A stretch of DNA of 64,000 nt from positions 20,336,503 through 20,400,502 of the forward strand of contig CM030836.1 of the NCBI GenBank assembly GCA_018105865.1. Reading direction: 5' to 3'. The position numbers and the translations under genes were made by a program. The notes under the pieces are model-generated. The model had not been told where the DNA came from. It saw only the letters and a program-made list of their open reading frames with translations, and searched no databases. The stretch is from Metaphire vulgaris (Eukaryota > Annelida > Clitellata > Crassiclitellata > Megascolecidae). This document shows, piece by piece, positions 46,167 to 57,616 of this stretch (positions within the stretch are counted from its first letter, which is position 1; every line of letters begins with the position of its first letter).

Positions 46167-46939
46167 CAGGCATTTCCTTAAGACATTAAGCAAAACATTC
46201 ATTTTGTTGATGCTACGCTTTCAAGTAGAGACCATTATGCTCGTGTGTTGAATGGCATGGATGAATTGCGTCTTATTTCGAGCGATGTTTAGAAAAGACG
46301 ATAGGGTATTTTTGTAAAGGATTCTAATATTTGAATGACAAAAGATGTTTACAACGGGAAATGTAGTCCACGTTTAGGATCTCTCACATCTCTCAGAAAT
46401 ACTTGCATTTATATAAAGCCACCCTTCATAACCCTCCAATGTCTTCTGTTTGACGGGGAATTGAATAATAAGAAGGCCTATGCTTTGATATCGATCTAAG
46501 ATACCTTAAGACGCTGGCCATTCGCCGATCAACTTGAAGTAGGCTACTTTCGACAAGATATTCTAAAGGATTTTTTTTGCATCACTTCTTGCAAGGCGCT
46601 TTTGTTGAGTATGATATGGCAAAGAGTTGCCCAATTTCGAGGCTTGCAGGTCACAATTGGGACTCCAAAATGCACTTTTTTCCAGTATTAAAAAATAGCA
46701 TGAAGATTGGCACTAGCGGAAATATGGTCTATGTTAAGGATATTTTTCAATTTTTGTAGATTGTGACATATATCTGCAGCGATTTTTCAATAACCTTCCA
46801 CCGCCTTCTGTTACACGTGGAATCATTATTAGGCTATAGTCGATGAAATTCTTTGATGTCTTTGAAAACCTGCTAAACAATTACCCAGATAACTGAAGAG
46901 ATGTGCAATTTGGCAATCACCTTAGGGCTATCAGGCATT

Positions 46940-47112
46940 CATTAGCGTCGCCACGGGGGTGCAAATGGGGGCAACTGCCCCAGACCACCTACCAGATTCG
47001 CGCAAACCCGGTGAGAAAGTTTTTTGTGGAGGGGAGGGGGTAGAGGTGGATAAGGAATCTGACACGCCAGACCCTTTTTGCCCCCAACCAAAAATTCCTG
47101 GCGACGGCACTG
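46940..47112. mobile_element. MITE with AGCGTCGCCACGG end, copy 2
   Basis: Same ends and interior as 46000–46166 in direct orientation. It is preceded by CAGGCATT (46932–46939), the octamer that follows copy 1. Confidence 0.75.
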
Positions 47113-47354
47113 CCCACAATGCGTATATATATTGATCAATATCAGTCTCATTTTCGATCCACATACTCGTACTAGCCTACACACTAGCGCCAGAGAGAGT
47201 ACGATATCTCAGAACATCAACTAAATTCAAGTCCTGCCGAATATCTTGTGGAACAGGGTTCTATAGACAACAAAAACAAGCCTTATAATTAATTAATTAA
47301 TTAATTAATACGATGTGTGAGAGAAGCAAATGAAAGGCCTAGACTAGGTGCGAG

Positions 47355-47574
47355 CAGTGGCGTAGCTAGGCAAAGTGCCGCCTTTTCGCGCGGAAAATTT
47401 TCGAAATTTTGTGGGGAAAACTTACCAATCAAGTCTTTAAAAAAAGTCTGACAAGCAGAAAAACCCTAATAAAGGCTAATAATTATTTTTAAAATAGGAA
47501 ATCTCGAAAATGCCGCCCCTGGGGCAAGTGCCGCCTGGGGCGCTTCGCCCCCTTTGCCCCTCGCTGCGCCACTC
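47355..47574. mobile_element. hAT MITE (CAGTGGCGTAGCTAGG end)
   Basis: Ends CAGTGGCGTAGCTAGG and CTCGCTGCGCCACTC. GGTGCGAG is duplicated exactly at 47347–47354 and 47575–47582. Confidence 0.88.
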
Positions 47575-47777
47575 GGTGCGAGTGGCTTGTATAAAGGACG
47601 TCAGCGTTCCAGAATTGTATAATATACGTTCGATACAATTGTCGCTAAAAACAGTTCTCAGACAAAATCTATACGATATGTAGGCCTACACTTAACTAAT
47701 GACATTTGATTGACGGTCGAGGGTTAGGCTGCCATTTACAAATATCATAAAAGTACTTGCTGTTAACACCGCATCAT

Positions 47778-47960
47778 CAGGGGCGTAGCGACGGGGGGTA
47801 TATCGGTATATATACCCCCAAATCAGTCTAACTTAAAGTTTTCATGTAATTTACATGTGGTTATATGTGGTTTATATGGTTATATGTGGTTTATATTTAA
47901 GATTTATACCCATCCAAAATATTTATACCATCCCAAATCAAATTCCTGGCTACGCCCCTG
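47778..47960. mobile_element. Complete hAT MITE, second copy of the 12.7-kb family
   Basis: Ends CAGGGGCGTAGCG and GGCTACGCCCCTG. Exact duplication CGCATCAT at 47770–47777 and 47961–47968. The interior matches 12679–12875 in reverse orientation (ACATGTGGTTATATG-type repeats). Confidence 0.93.
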
Positions 47961-48115
47961 CGCATCATCCACCACCCAACGCCCGATTACCTCCACTCGG
48001 GCATCACAATTAATGTTCGGAATGTAGTCGTAGATAGGCCTACGTTTTAAAAATACTGATTTAGGCCTGTTTCGCGTGTTTTCTTCTCGAAGTGCGTAGA
48101 GCGATTATAGACCTA

Positions 48116-51100
48116 TTAATAATTGTTATCGAAGCCCAATGTTAACTTGTAGTTTCGCCATTTAATGGCAGTTCCTGCTCGGTCGCGACTGTATCCGCAA
48201 TTGTGGTCCGGTTTAGTGGAAACGTCGGAACAGACGGAATAACGGAATGGCGTTTGAAACTTCTCGCATTCAATGCAACTGCCGTGTCCTGTGGACTTAC
48301 AACAAGTGTCGCCGCTCGAAAGATAATTACAATACGAGGAATTTGCGGAGTAAGACAGGTTCTCCATGTCGACGCCCTTTCTACCAGGGGTGGCGACGGC
48401 GGTTTTACCAGACGAAGGCGTCGTAGACCTGCGTCTGTAGGGCGACCATCGCTTCTTCTCGCCATCACCGAAGACCAGGCGGTCGTTGGACTTGGAACGA
48501 ATACTTCTGCGGACTCGTCTGCGGATTTTTCCCAGGGCGCCGCCGATTTTAAACCGCAGACTTTTGCGATCACCGTCGCCGGGGCTTTTGCCGAAGCTGT
48601 CGGAATACAGTTGGGAGTGATTGCAGTGGAGGTCTACGTCTTCTTTTTCCTCGTGATATTCTTTCCCACGGTCGACCAATCGCACTGAGAAATGATCCTT
48701 TTGAAAGGGTTCGGAGTACGACACGAGAACACTTCTCGCCACTTCCAAGCGCAGGTAACCATCGTCACACGCTCTGTGATAATCAATCAACGAAAAATCA
48801 GAATCTATTCAACAAAATGTATTCAGTCATCTTAACTGAACATACTCGTAAATATTAACGTTTTGGAGAAATTATTAGTAAGTTCTTAATTAATCGTTCT
48901 CTGCAAATCATTCAATCAACTCCTATAGCGCCACTATCATAGTACACAGACATCAACCAATGGCGCACGAAATCCAATCCGAATTTCATCCAGATCATGT
49001 CCGGATTCATGATGGAGCAATCAACAGCAGATACGACGCTGCAAACAGGTATGCAATCTAAAACCCACACCTGCGGACATACATTCAGCACTGAAGAGGT
49101 ATTCCTCTGAAAAGGTTCTTACCTGAGATATCTTGAGATGAAAGCTCCTGATAGCTGTGACACGTCATCGTTCATTATCCTCAAGATGTGATCTCCCTTT
49201 TGCAGTCCCGCCATCTTGGCTCTCTCGTTTGTCCTACGAACAATGGCTGGAGTATCGGAGGACAGGTCAAACTCCAATCCTCCATCAGAACTGTTCAACA
49301 TCACCTATACGACAATAGCACAATATAACTGCAGTATCAGATCACATGACCCTAATACTTACTACATATACTAGTTTAATGGTTAAGATATAGTACATTA
49401 ATTATTTTATGATCATAATAACTTTTGCAATAATATTGCGATGTATGAAACTTTCTCAAGGCAAGTAAAATTAGTCAACGTCTATGACGACTGTGCTGTA
49501 GGCCTAAATGCAAGAAATTCGCATTGTTTGTAGCCTACCTCGTGAATTTCTTGATGCAGATAACTGAGAGTTCCAAATACGTAGTTCGTCACTTTGACGT
49601 AACTCTTTCTTCCGACATTTTGAGGTAGCAAGTAATACCATCCACCCTGAACATAACAACATCCTAAAGCTAAATACATCCTAAAGCTAAATTCTCGCTA
49701 CTTTACTTTACCATGCGACTCCAATATGCCAGGAGCGCTTTTGAGTAGAAATATATGAGTGGCTAAACAAATGCTACATTATTTTACATGGCACCACATT
49801 GCTGCGGTAAACTGCTTTAAACTGTCACATATGCCCGAACACTTGCACGACTCTATTCAACTATATAAATAAGCTTCTGAATTGCCACCGATAAATACAA
49901 ACATCACTTTGATGTCTTCTGGGACCAGTGTTTATTCTAGCAACCTTGATATTGGGGGCAGTATGAAATGTTTGGGGGACAAGATTTGTCTCTCCACGCT
50001 TTTGGGGGGAATGTTCCATCCCCAAGCCAACATATACTTTTGGGGGGATTTTAAAACTTGGGGGGGGGTGAATCTCCCCCTCAAAAAACCAGGCCTAGAA
50101 TAAACACTGTCTGGGACTAGTTATGAAACAATGACTTACCATTTCGTGTTCAAATATTTGGCGCAAACTGAAGGACATGCAGCCAATGAATTCACAATGA
50201 CTACAACACCAGAAATACCGATGCATCATTCACAAGTTATGCACACACACACACATACATACACACAGTATACAGAAACCTAGACATTCCTGATATATTC
50301 GTGAACTAGGAAGTTTTTACTTTATCAAAAACCTACTTGGTCTTTCATTGAAGAGGAAGTCATATATCCCTAATCAGCAACGCCACTTACCTTTTACCCA
50401 GCGCATCTTTGTGCCACAGCGAAATATATACTCTTTTGTCAGCTTCTTCGGGCGCAACCTCACTGAAACAGCATCACAAGATACAATCTTTAATCGCTGG
50501 CGTCTACCAGGGTGCGATTTGTGACCTGGAGCAGTGGGGGGGGGAACTTGGGGCGATGTAGATGTTGGGAAATGTAGCAGTGGGGATGTAGTGGTGGTGG
50601 GGAGATGTAGCAGTAGGGGGATGCAGTTGGGCAGTGTGGGGGAGATTCCCCTTTCCCCCCTACAAATCGAGCCCTGGTGTCTACTGTAGGCTATAGGCCT
50701 ACAGCTCGACTCACAGCGAGAGTGGATATCATATTTGCGCTCCTTACGTGCATTAGTTTCATTGTTTTATCCAGACTCCAGGCCTTGGGGAGGGGGAGGT
50801 GGTAATTGACTTGGCTGGAGGGGAAGAGGCACAGCTCAATGCAAATAAAATTAGTGCTGCCATTGGGGGGGGGGATTTTGAGGTTGGGACGGGGAATCTC
50901 CTCCTCCTATCAGATAAAACGATTATTTTGGTCCGTGAAATTCTGAACCGATAGCTTATAAAACGTAGGAGAGGATATTCTATAATCAGAATTTCAACGC
51001 TGTTGAAGTTAATTAGCTCACTGGAGATCCTTAGAAATATATTCTAACTACAAAAGGAATTTTTAGTTGGACGAAAACATTAGGAAAATGACGAAATCAT

Positions 51101-51514
51101 AGAAATCATACGAACATTGAGATAGTCTCATCGAAAACTGGATCGGATGATCCAAGTATGGGTTCGGTGCGATAGAGACAGCCAGTTGCTTCATCCGGCA
51201 ACAGGGAAACCTTACAAGATAAATAACAATATACAGGGTGGCGCAAAAACCGGACTATATTAAATGCAAAACTAAATGTGACTAGTCCGGTTTTTTTGCG
51301 CCACCCTGTAATTAAAAAATACATGGAATTTGAATGTGCTTGAAAGCCAAAAAATTAATCGTATCAAGCAAAAAATTTACCACCTGCCCCTCCCTCTGGC
51401 TGTGATAAAAAAATGGTTAAACAATTGGACATCCAAGACCACGCCTCTGGCCTAATAGTGGTTTTCACACAGGCTTACTTAGCCTCCTAAACCACTTAAA
51501 ATCACCTTCTTCTT

Positions 51515-51545
<31 letters not shown>

Positions 51546-52550
51546 TTATTATTATTATTATTATTTATTATTAAATTATTATTATTATTATTATTATTAT
51601 TAGCGCAATCAATTCATCTTGGCCACAGCTATTTAAGCAAAACTCAAATAAGCCTCACATTGACGTTATCCTAGTGATGTGACCTTTGCACCGATTTGAA
51701 CTTTGAACCTGCGACCTCAGGGTACCAATAGGGCCTACCAAAGGCAAATTTCTGAATGCTAAGCACTTTTGATATACAAGAGATAGTGCCCTAATTTTTG
51801 AAAGAAACGTGATTACTAGGTCCTCTTCACTTGCCTGTCAAAAGTGCTAGCCATTCACACGTCTGCCAATACCATTCGCTGTAGTTTTAAAATGTCCAAT
51901 TGACCAATTTACGAAATAGATAATGCCACAGGCAAAATTCTGAATGCCAAGCACTTTTGATATACAAGAGATAGTGGCCTAATTTTTGAAAAAAACGTGA
52001 TTACTAGGTCCTCTTCACTTGCCTGTCAAAAGTGCTAGCCATTCACACGTCTGCCAATACCATTCTCTGTAGTTAAAAAATGTCCAATTTACGCAATAGA
52101 GAAATACGCCACAATACATAAATGTGACTAAAGAAGAAGAGACCAAAATACAAGAAAAATTTGAATTTGAAGACCTACCAAAAAGAATAGCAGCTATAGT
52201 TTATCTAGAGAATTCAGCGACTTACTCTTATGTATAAATTTCCCGATTCCGTAGTCAGAATGTCTTGACCGCGATAAACTGTGTTACAGAAATCAGATTT
52301 ACTTATAGTTGTGACAATCTGAACAGCTTCGTTAACGATAGGATCAGTAGTAATAATTAACAGTGTGACAACCTTTATTTTGCCAGCAATCGGTTATTTC
52401 TAGAAAATTCCTATATTATAAGATATTTTATTATACTAATACATATATACAGTAACTATTACACAGTGCTGCACATCATAGCTAACTAGCAATGACTCAT
52501 GAAACGTGTGATGTTGGTAAAGATAAAAGCTTACGACTTATGGTTGCCAT
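48116..52550 (-). CDS. C2–PDZ protein, RGS3-like but without RGS domain
   Basis: Probable membrane- or partner-binding adaptor. Exons from the 5' end: 52550–52535 (ATG in AACAACATGGCA), 52278–52226, one exon uncertain, 51210–51112, 50458–50391, 50200–50140, 49646–49539, 49304–49123, 48773–48116. Phases fit throughout if a phase-0 exon is missing after the second. C2: GNLYIR, VSLLPDEATG, SDPVFDETISMF, RVYISLWHKDALGK, FIGCMSFSLRQIF, GGWYYLLPQNVGRKSYVKV. The last two strings are close to the C2 of RGS3. PDZ: GLEFDLSSDTPAIVRR to DDGYLRLEVARSV, with GLEF as the binding loop. A basic Ser/Arg-rich tail follows (IRRRVRRSIRSKS) and a TAA stop. About 415–436 residues in all. RGS3 continues to an RGS domain; this one stops. 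Confidence 0.8.
49926..50109. mobile_element. hAT MITE (CAGTGTTTATTCTAG ends)
   Basis: Perfect inverted ends CAGTGTTTATTCTAG and CTAGAATAAACACTG, with exact 8-bp duplications TCTGGGAC at 49918–49925 and 50110–50117. It lies in an intron of the C2–PDZ gene, 30 bases from an exon. Confidence 0.93.
50508..50676. mobile_element. hAT MITE (CAGGG..CGATTTGT ends)
   Basis: Ends CAGGGTGCGATTTGT and ACAAATCGAGCCCTG. Duplication GCGTCTAC / GTGTCTAC (one mismatch) at 50500–50507 and 50677–50684. The interior is G-rich and MITE-like. Confidence 0.88.
51232..51310. mobile_element. 79-bp palindromic TA-flanked MITE, copy 1
   Basis: Ends TACAGGGTGGCGCAAAAA and TTTTTGCGCCACCCTGTA, almost fully palindromic, with outer TA as in Tc1/mariner-type insertion. 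It lies 21 bases from the acceptor of a C2 exon (51210). Confidence 0.85.
51485..51605. repeat. (TTC)n/(TTA)n microsatellite next to a dispersed element end
   Basis: A TTC run grades into TTA. On the minus strand the neighbouring TAAGTGGTTTAGGAGGCTAA also follows a (TAA)n tract near 29550. Confidence 0.85.
51745..52110. repeat. Tandem duplication of about 187 bp
   Basis: 51745–51930 and 51931–52110 are about 90% identical (shared GTGATTACTAGGTCCTCTTC and GCCATTCACACGTCTGCCAA). It lies in the C2–PDZ intron that should contain the missing C2 exon. Confidence 0.8.
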
Positions 52551-52945
52551 GTTGTTGTAACGTCCGTTTAGAGATAACAGCAGAATTCCTAAAATACAAG
52601 CACGTTTCGTTACAATATTCACAAAACTGCTGTCGTCTAATTCATGTCCGTGACTAACACGCAACATATTTATAAAATATCTGCTGCAATCTCCTCTGGA
52701 TAGCTTATCCCATCAAATACGCTATACGACTTACAGGTTATTTCAGCAGCTATTTTCATATAATCGTAAACTTCTATAGCGCCACTTTATAATGCACAAA
52801 GCAGCACAGTCGATGGCACACCAAAACACAACACCAAAACACAATCACGCAAGTGCCACGTCAAATCCAGGACCTCAGGACGGACAACCTGATAACAGTA
52901 TATGGTGGATAAACCACAATAACGCACCAGAACAATGCACTACTT

Positions 52946-53130
52946 CAGTGGCGTAGCCACGGAGGGGTTTGGGGTTAACCCCCCCCCTTTGGGCGGCGAA
53001 AAAAACTTTTTGAAAATGTATTCCCATGCAATTTTTATTTTTTGAGGCGATTTTTGGGGTGAAACCCCCTTGGCGGTTATCGACGAAATTTTTGTTCAAA
53101 CCCCTTCCGGAAATCCTGGCTACGCCAATG
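52946..53130. mobile_element. hAT MITE 0.4 kb upstream of the C2–PDZ start
   Basis: Ends CAGTGGCGTAGCCACGG and CTGGCTACGCCAATG. Exact 8-bp duplication CACTACTT at 52938–52945 and 53131–53138. Same subfamily as 40714–40995. Confidence 0.92.
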
Positions 53131-53256
53131 CACTACTTTCAATCAGGTCTTTTTAGGTCGACGATTGTCAAATGTTCGCTTGCCTTTGAAAGGAAAGCTT
53201 TCGCCATTTCGATCGTTCGACACAATGGCCATGTGAGCGATGATGTAGATACAACG

Positions 53257-53460
53257 AAGATCTGAAAGAGAACGTTCAGTGCACGGGGAAATTCTAGAAA
53301 CTTCTAACAACGAGAAGATAATTTAATACATCTACCAGTACCAGGGCTATATATATATACACTAAGATCTGAAAGAGAACGTTCAGTGCACGGGGAAATT
53401 CTAGAAACTTCTAACAACGAGAAGATAATTTAATACATCTACCAATACCAGGGCTATATA
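53257..53460. repeat. Near-identical tandem duplication
   Basis: About 95 bp (AGATCTGAAAGAGAACGTTC to GCTATATATAT) occurs twice, at about 53258–53353 and 53364–53460, with only one substitution seen (CCAGTACC / CCAATACC). This implies a recent event. Confidence 0.9.
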
Positions 53461-53744
53461 TATCAGCCCTGGGGATGGAGTGTGTGGACTTGAGCCTACA
53501 GGGTGATTTTGAACCGCGCGTTATCAAGGCCACGTACGCTGTCCAGCTGGGTTCTGCGCGGGCTTTGATGAGCAATCTATTATTTCTTGTTCAAATCGTT
53601 TTTTAAAAATCGGGCAAGCTCTATATTTGCCTAACTATACTAACTTCCAAAATTCTGGAAGTCGTTTGGCGATAAGTATTCTCTTTGAACATAAGCACAG
53701 GATGCTAAAATCGGTTTAGCAATCAAATATACACTCATGTTATA

Positions 53745-53827
53745 TACAGGGAGGCGCAAAAAACCGGATTAATCACATTTAGGTTTGCATTATTTTAATA
53801 TAGTCCTATTTTTTGCGCCACCCTGTA
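53745..53827. mobile_element. 83-bp palindromic TA-flanked MITE, copy 2
   Basis: Ends TACAGGGAGGCGCAAAAA and TTTTTTGCGCCACCCTGTA. The interior contains CACATTTAGGTTTGCATT, shared with 59189–59273. Confidence 0.85.
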
Positions 53828-53848
53828 TAGCCTATATGCATGTGTACA

Positions 53849-53853
<5 letters not shown>

Positions 53854-53906
<53 letters not shown>
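53854..53906. repeat. (TA)n microsatellite
   Basis: About 26 perfect TA units, just right of the palindromic MITE. Confidence 0.95.
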
Positions 53907-53912
<6 letters not shown>

Positions 53913-55667
53913 TCAGCTCCTCATTAAAGTTTTTACTTATGTTTTTTTTTGAAATTCGTTATATATCGATGATTTATCGATGTAAGGAACTTGATATGGC
54001 AATCAATTGCACAATTACTGTACCTTGAAAGCTGAAATCGACGATATCTGTCGTACTCTATAGGCCTATGGCTCTGATACTCTGATATCCAGATTCGCAA
54101 TTGAATAAGTGAATATCTCTGTTGCCTTTCTCCCTCGTCTTTCCTTTCTCGCTAACGACGTACTCAGACCTGACTCCGCTTTCTCTTAATATGTTACCTA
54201 TTGCGGATTTATTTATAGACGCATCCGTCAGAAGACGATGGCCGTCAGCCGCAGCCGCCTCAGGGTCCGTTTAAGAGAGGGACCTCGACGTAAGTCCTTG
54301 GCCTCCCAATCGGTCGGTGAATTAGTGGGGGGGGGATCAGGCAGCGTCTTTGTGCTTCGCCGAGTATGAGCACCCTCCCTCTCTGATCTTTCCGATAAGC
54401 GGATGGAACTCGACTCCTAGAATCGAATGCGAGGGAGGGAGAGGAAGAGGAAGGGAGGAAGGAATATTAATCTCAAATCGTAAGTCACCTCGGTACGAAG
54501 AATAGTCTAAGCTCCTGTTCTTGTTAATCTTCCTCATTTAGGAAGTATTCAATCACGAACGCCGGGGTGGGGGGTTAACAACCGTTGAAGCCCTAACAAC
54601 AGGACGTCGGCACGCTTTGATCGTTTAACCCCCTCTCTCGACGGATACTGGGAAAGCATTCAATCGGGTGATAATAAATGAAAATAATCCAAGAGCATTT
54701 ATAGATCGTCCTCAATTGAGAGTAATCAACTTCGAGCAACGTTGCAGCTTTGAACTTTTAGCTCTTCTGGAATTATTGTCTTAAATCTCAAATTCCGTCC
54801 AACAAATTGTGGGGCTCACAATTAATTGTCTTCTCACCTCAGATCCCGTCTAAATACCTCCTCTAGCATCAAACGCTTTACAATTCAGAGAGTATGCCTG
54901 TTTGTTGATGATTACGTGTCACCTTCTTAATACCTATGACATTTAAATCTAGTCTATTGACGAGGTTTGCAGCATTGAATATAGATCTGGTATTCACAAG
55001 AATGTGTTCAATCACTATTTGGTTTTCACCGAATGACTGACACGAATTTGTTATTTTATATTATTATTATTAAAGAAAATTTGAATTTGGCTAAAGTTTG
55101 ATAGACTCAACAGTTGCCGCAAAGGTCGAATTTTCAACAAATAAAAACTAGGGACAAAATTAGGGTGGGAGTGACCCCCGAGCACAGGGTAACAAATTCG
55201 GGTGGTTAAGGTGCTAGCCAATGGGGTTCGTTACGATTTAGACTTGAGTGAGTGAATTTGACACCTTGGACAAATTCTGATCACGAAATATTCGTCAGAG
55301 ATGAATCTAGAGCGCCTTTGATTTTAGAGATCTGGGAAATTCTCCGTCAAGTCTAACTCTTTAATTAAAACGCGGTCAATAATTTGGACAACTTATATTC
55401 AGTTAAATATATATTCCCTTCTATTCAGTTAAATCGTCAGATTCGATCAGATACGAAGCGGGTTATATAACTTATAATCGATGTGTGTGTAATGAAATTT
55501 TCTTTTTAGGCTTGGTGTCCAATGGAATAAATAACTCATAAAACGAAGTGATATTGAATGCACCTCGTACATCAGTGGCGTAGCTAGGATTCTGGAATAA
55601 GGGAGGCATTATTATATAATGAAAGTGTGCAACCGAGAAAAGCTCGTTCTTGGAGTTCTGGGCATAG

Positions 55668-55946
55668 GGGGCCATTTACAAATGACGTAACGCACTTAGG
55701 GGGGATTCAAACGTTTGTTACGATGTGTGACGACAGGGGGCGGGTTTTGGATATGTGACGCCACACAATAGTGAATTTTTTAGGAGGCGACCATTTGTTG
55801 CTTGTCAAGATTTTTGAAAACGAGAAGAGGGGTGGGGGTTAACGCGTTGTGACGTAATATTTTAGGGGGTCTGACTTTTGTGACGACGTGTGACAAGGAG
55901 GGGGTAAAACTGTCAAAATCGCGTTACGTCATTTATGGATCGCCCC
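55668..55946. mobile_element. DNA transposon-like element with long inverted ends
   Basis: Left GGGGCCATTTACAAATGACG followed by TAACGC; right GCGTTACGTCATTTATGGAT followed by CGCCCC: about 26-bp inverted repeats. The interior has repeated GTGACGA and G-runs. No coding capacity. I cannot assign the superfamily. Confidence 0.75.
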
Positions 55947-56121
55947 ATATTCACATACGCCATACCTCCCCCCACCTCACGAAAATTAAATTTCTCAGCC
56001 GTTTTGTGAAAACCTTACGGCTGAGCCATGCAGTTGTGAAATGCTAGGAATAAATCTTACAAAACCGAGGATTGCACACGTTCGATCATACAGTAGGCCT
56101 AGGCCTAACCCAGAGCTTTAC

Positions 56122-56322
56122 TAGACAGAGGAAGGACGAAATAGAAAGTTTAACTTCCTCTTGACCAAACGACATTTTAATTTTACCCAATCGTATTCTC
56201 CCTTTTGCTTCCGTTCCGTTTATGACAATCGGTTTTATGGTCGAGGAAGTGAACTTTACGCACACTTTTACAACCTTTGCGAAAACCTCGCTGGGTGGCA
56301 GTCTCACGGTGACATTTGGCAC
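56122..56322 (-). CDS. Possible orphan exon, 67 codons
   Basis: On the minus strand an AATTAG acceptor opens a frame of 67 codons (VPNVTVRLPPSEVFAKVVKV...) before a GTAAAG donor, and the frame runs on 15 codons to a stop. The alternating hydrophobic pattern is beta-like. I do not recognise the family. It could be an upstream exon of the C2–PDZ gene or chance. Confidence 0.2.
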
Positions 56323-57254
56323 CTAATTTAAAAGCAATTTCGAAGCCGTCCCAAGTCGTTTATCGAGGCAAAACCTACGAGACCCAGAACAGTCTATTGA
56401 CCCTATTCGTTGTAGATCTACAAATACCGGCTGTTGAGGTCTGAACACGCGTGTCTGCCTCAGGGTTACTTCTAGGATTATCAACTTGGGGGGAGGGGTG
56501 TCGGTAAATTCTGGGGTCCCCCTGTCAAAAAATCTGACAAGTAAAAAAGGTCATCCCATAGCTGAGATTGGGAGTTGGGGGGTTGGGGGGTGTCGGTCTC
56601 AAATAAGGGGGTGTTGGGGGTGTTAGGGGGGTGCAAAATATCCCTGGTCTGCATTTTAATCTCTGGTTTAGACATTAATTGGTTCTAGAGGTTTACAATT
56701 CACACGGAAAGACAAGCAGAGTAATTAATAGGGCGTTCACATCTCAGTCCACTCATTAATTAATTGCGACTGATTAATTAATTATTAACTGCCTCTTAAC
56801 TGGTCTACCACCTGCTGTGTCATCGAGTCTATTTATTTGACGAACCGAAAACCCACTTGAAATAGACAAAGGCTTCCAGGGCGAGCCTTTGCCGACCGAG
56901 CACAATGCAACCACTGTCATATAAACGACCGTTTGGCGTATGCATGCATTCAGCAGAGATAAACTTCTTTTGAAGCACTTATGTCATGTATGCCTACTTT
57001 AGGAAGTCCCAGTCTGAAAGGAAATGAAGAAGGGAGTTAGTCTGAACATATGCAAGTCTAGCCTTGGGCATATTTGTCCACTCCTAGAAATCCGTGCAAA
57101 TAGGTCCACCGTATGGACTGTCGTCTATAGCTGGCTGTCCGACGGCATATCCCGAATTTGACCTGGATCTTGTGTGATTTGATTTGGCGTGCCATAGACT
57201 GAAGCTTGTATGCATTATGAAGTGGCGCTATAGAAGTTTAGTATTGGGTTAGAT

Positions 57255-57616
57255 TAATAGTTCTCAACCCTCTTTGCATAGCGGACCACTTTTGAAGTTC
57301 AAAAATTTCTCTCGGACCACCTGCATGATCATCGAGAGCAGTCATCTGCTCCTTAAGAAAGCGGTGATGACCTCTTGTTCTTTTTTGCTAGTCAGACTTT
57401 TTACGTTGAAATTGCACAAAATACACACAAAATGTGTCGATAACCCTTTTGTGCTGATGACCTTGTTTTGCTCGTAGCACTTTTCAGATTTTTCATGTAA
57501 TATATATATATATGTCTAATTTTTATTTACATTTTTTCAGACTTTGCCGCGGACCACTAGACCCCTCTCTCGTGGACCACTTGTGGTCCGCGGATCGCAC
57601 GGGTTGAGAACCACTG
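57255..57616. mobile_element. Non-autonomous hAT element (TTCTCAACC type)
   Basis: Left AGTTCTCAACCCTCTTTGC and right GGGTTGAGAACCACTG are inverted, and GCGGACCAC repeats occur near both ends. CAGTGGTTCTCAACC is a widespread hAT terminus. The interior has (TA)n and no intact frame. Confidence 0.75.

Larger units (their letters stand above)
44601..48115. other. Spacer: DENND2 promoter side and repeats
   Basis: The DENND2 5' UTR and promoter should lie just above 44600, but I see no clear TATA box. Then come (TA)n at 45182–45223, paired MITEs (46000–46166, 46940–47112) inside a diverged duplication, and two hAT MITEs (47355–47574, 47778–47960). No RGS-domain coding sequence is seen. Confidence 0.6.

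Noticed and set aside
48203..48688. 161-codon plus-strand frame
   Set aside because: It is the antisense of the C2–PDZ last exon. The minus frame joins the PDZ exon in phase and completes the domain.
54241..54300. Plus-strand ATG exon (MAVSRSRLRVRL) with a GTAAGT donor
   Set aside because: There is no downstream plus-strand gene to join and no recognisable motif; the composition is that of a GC-rich patch.
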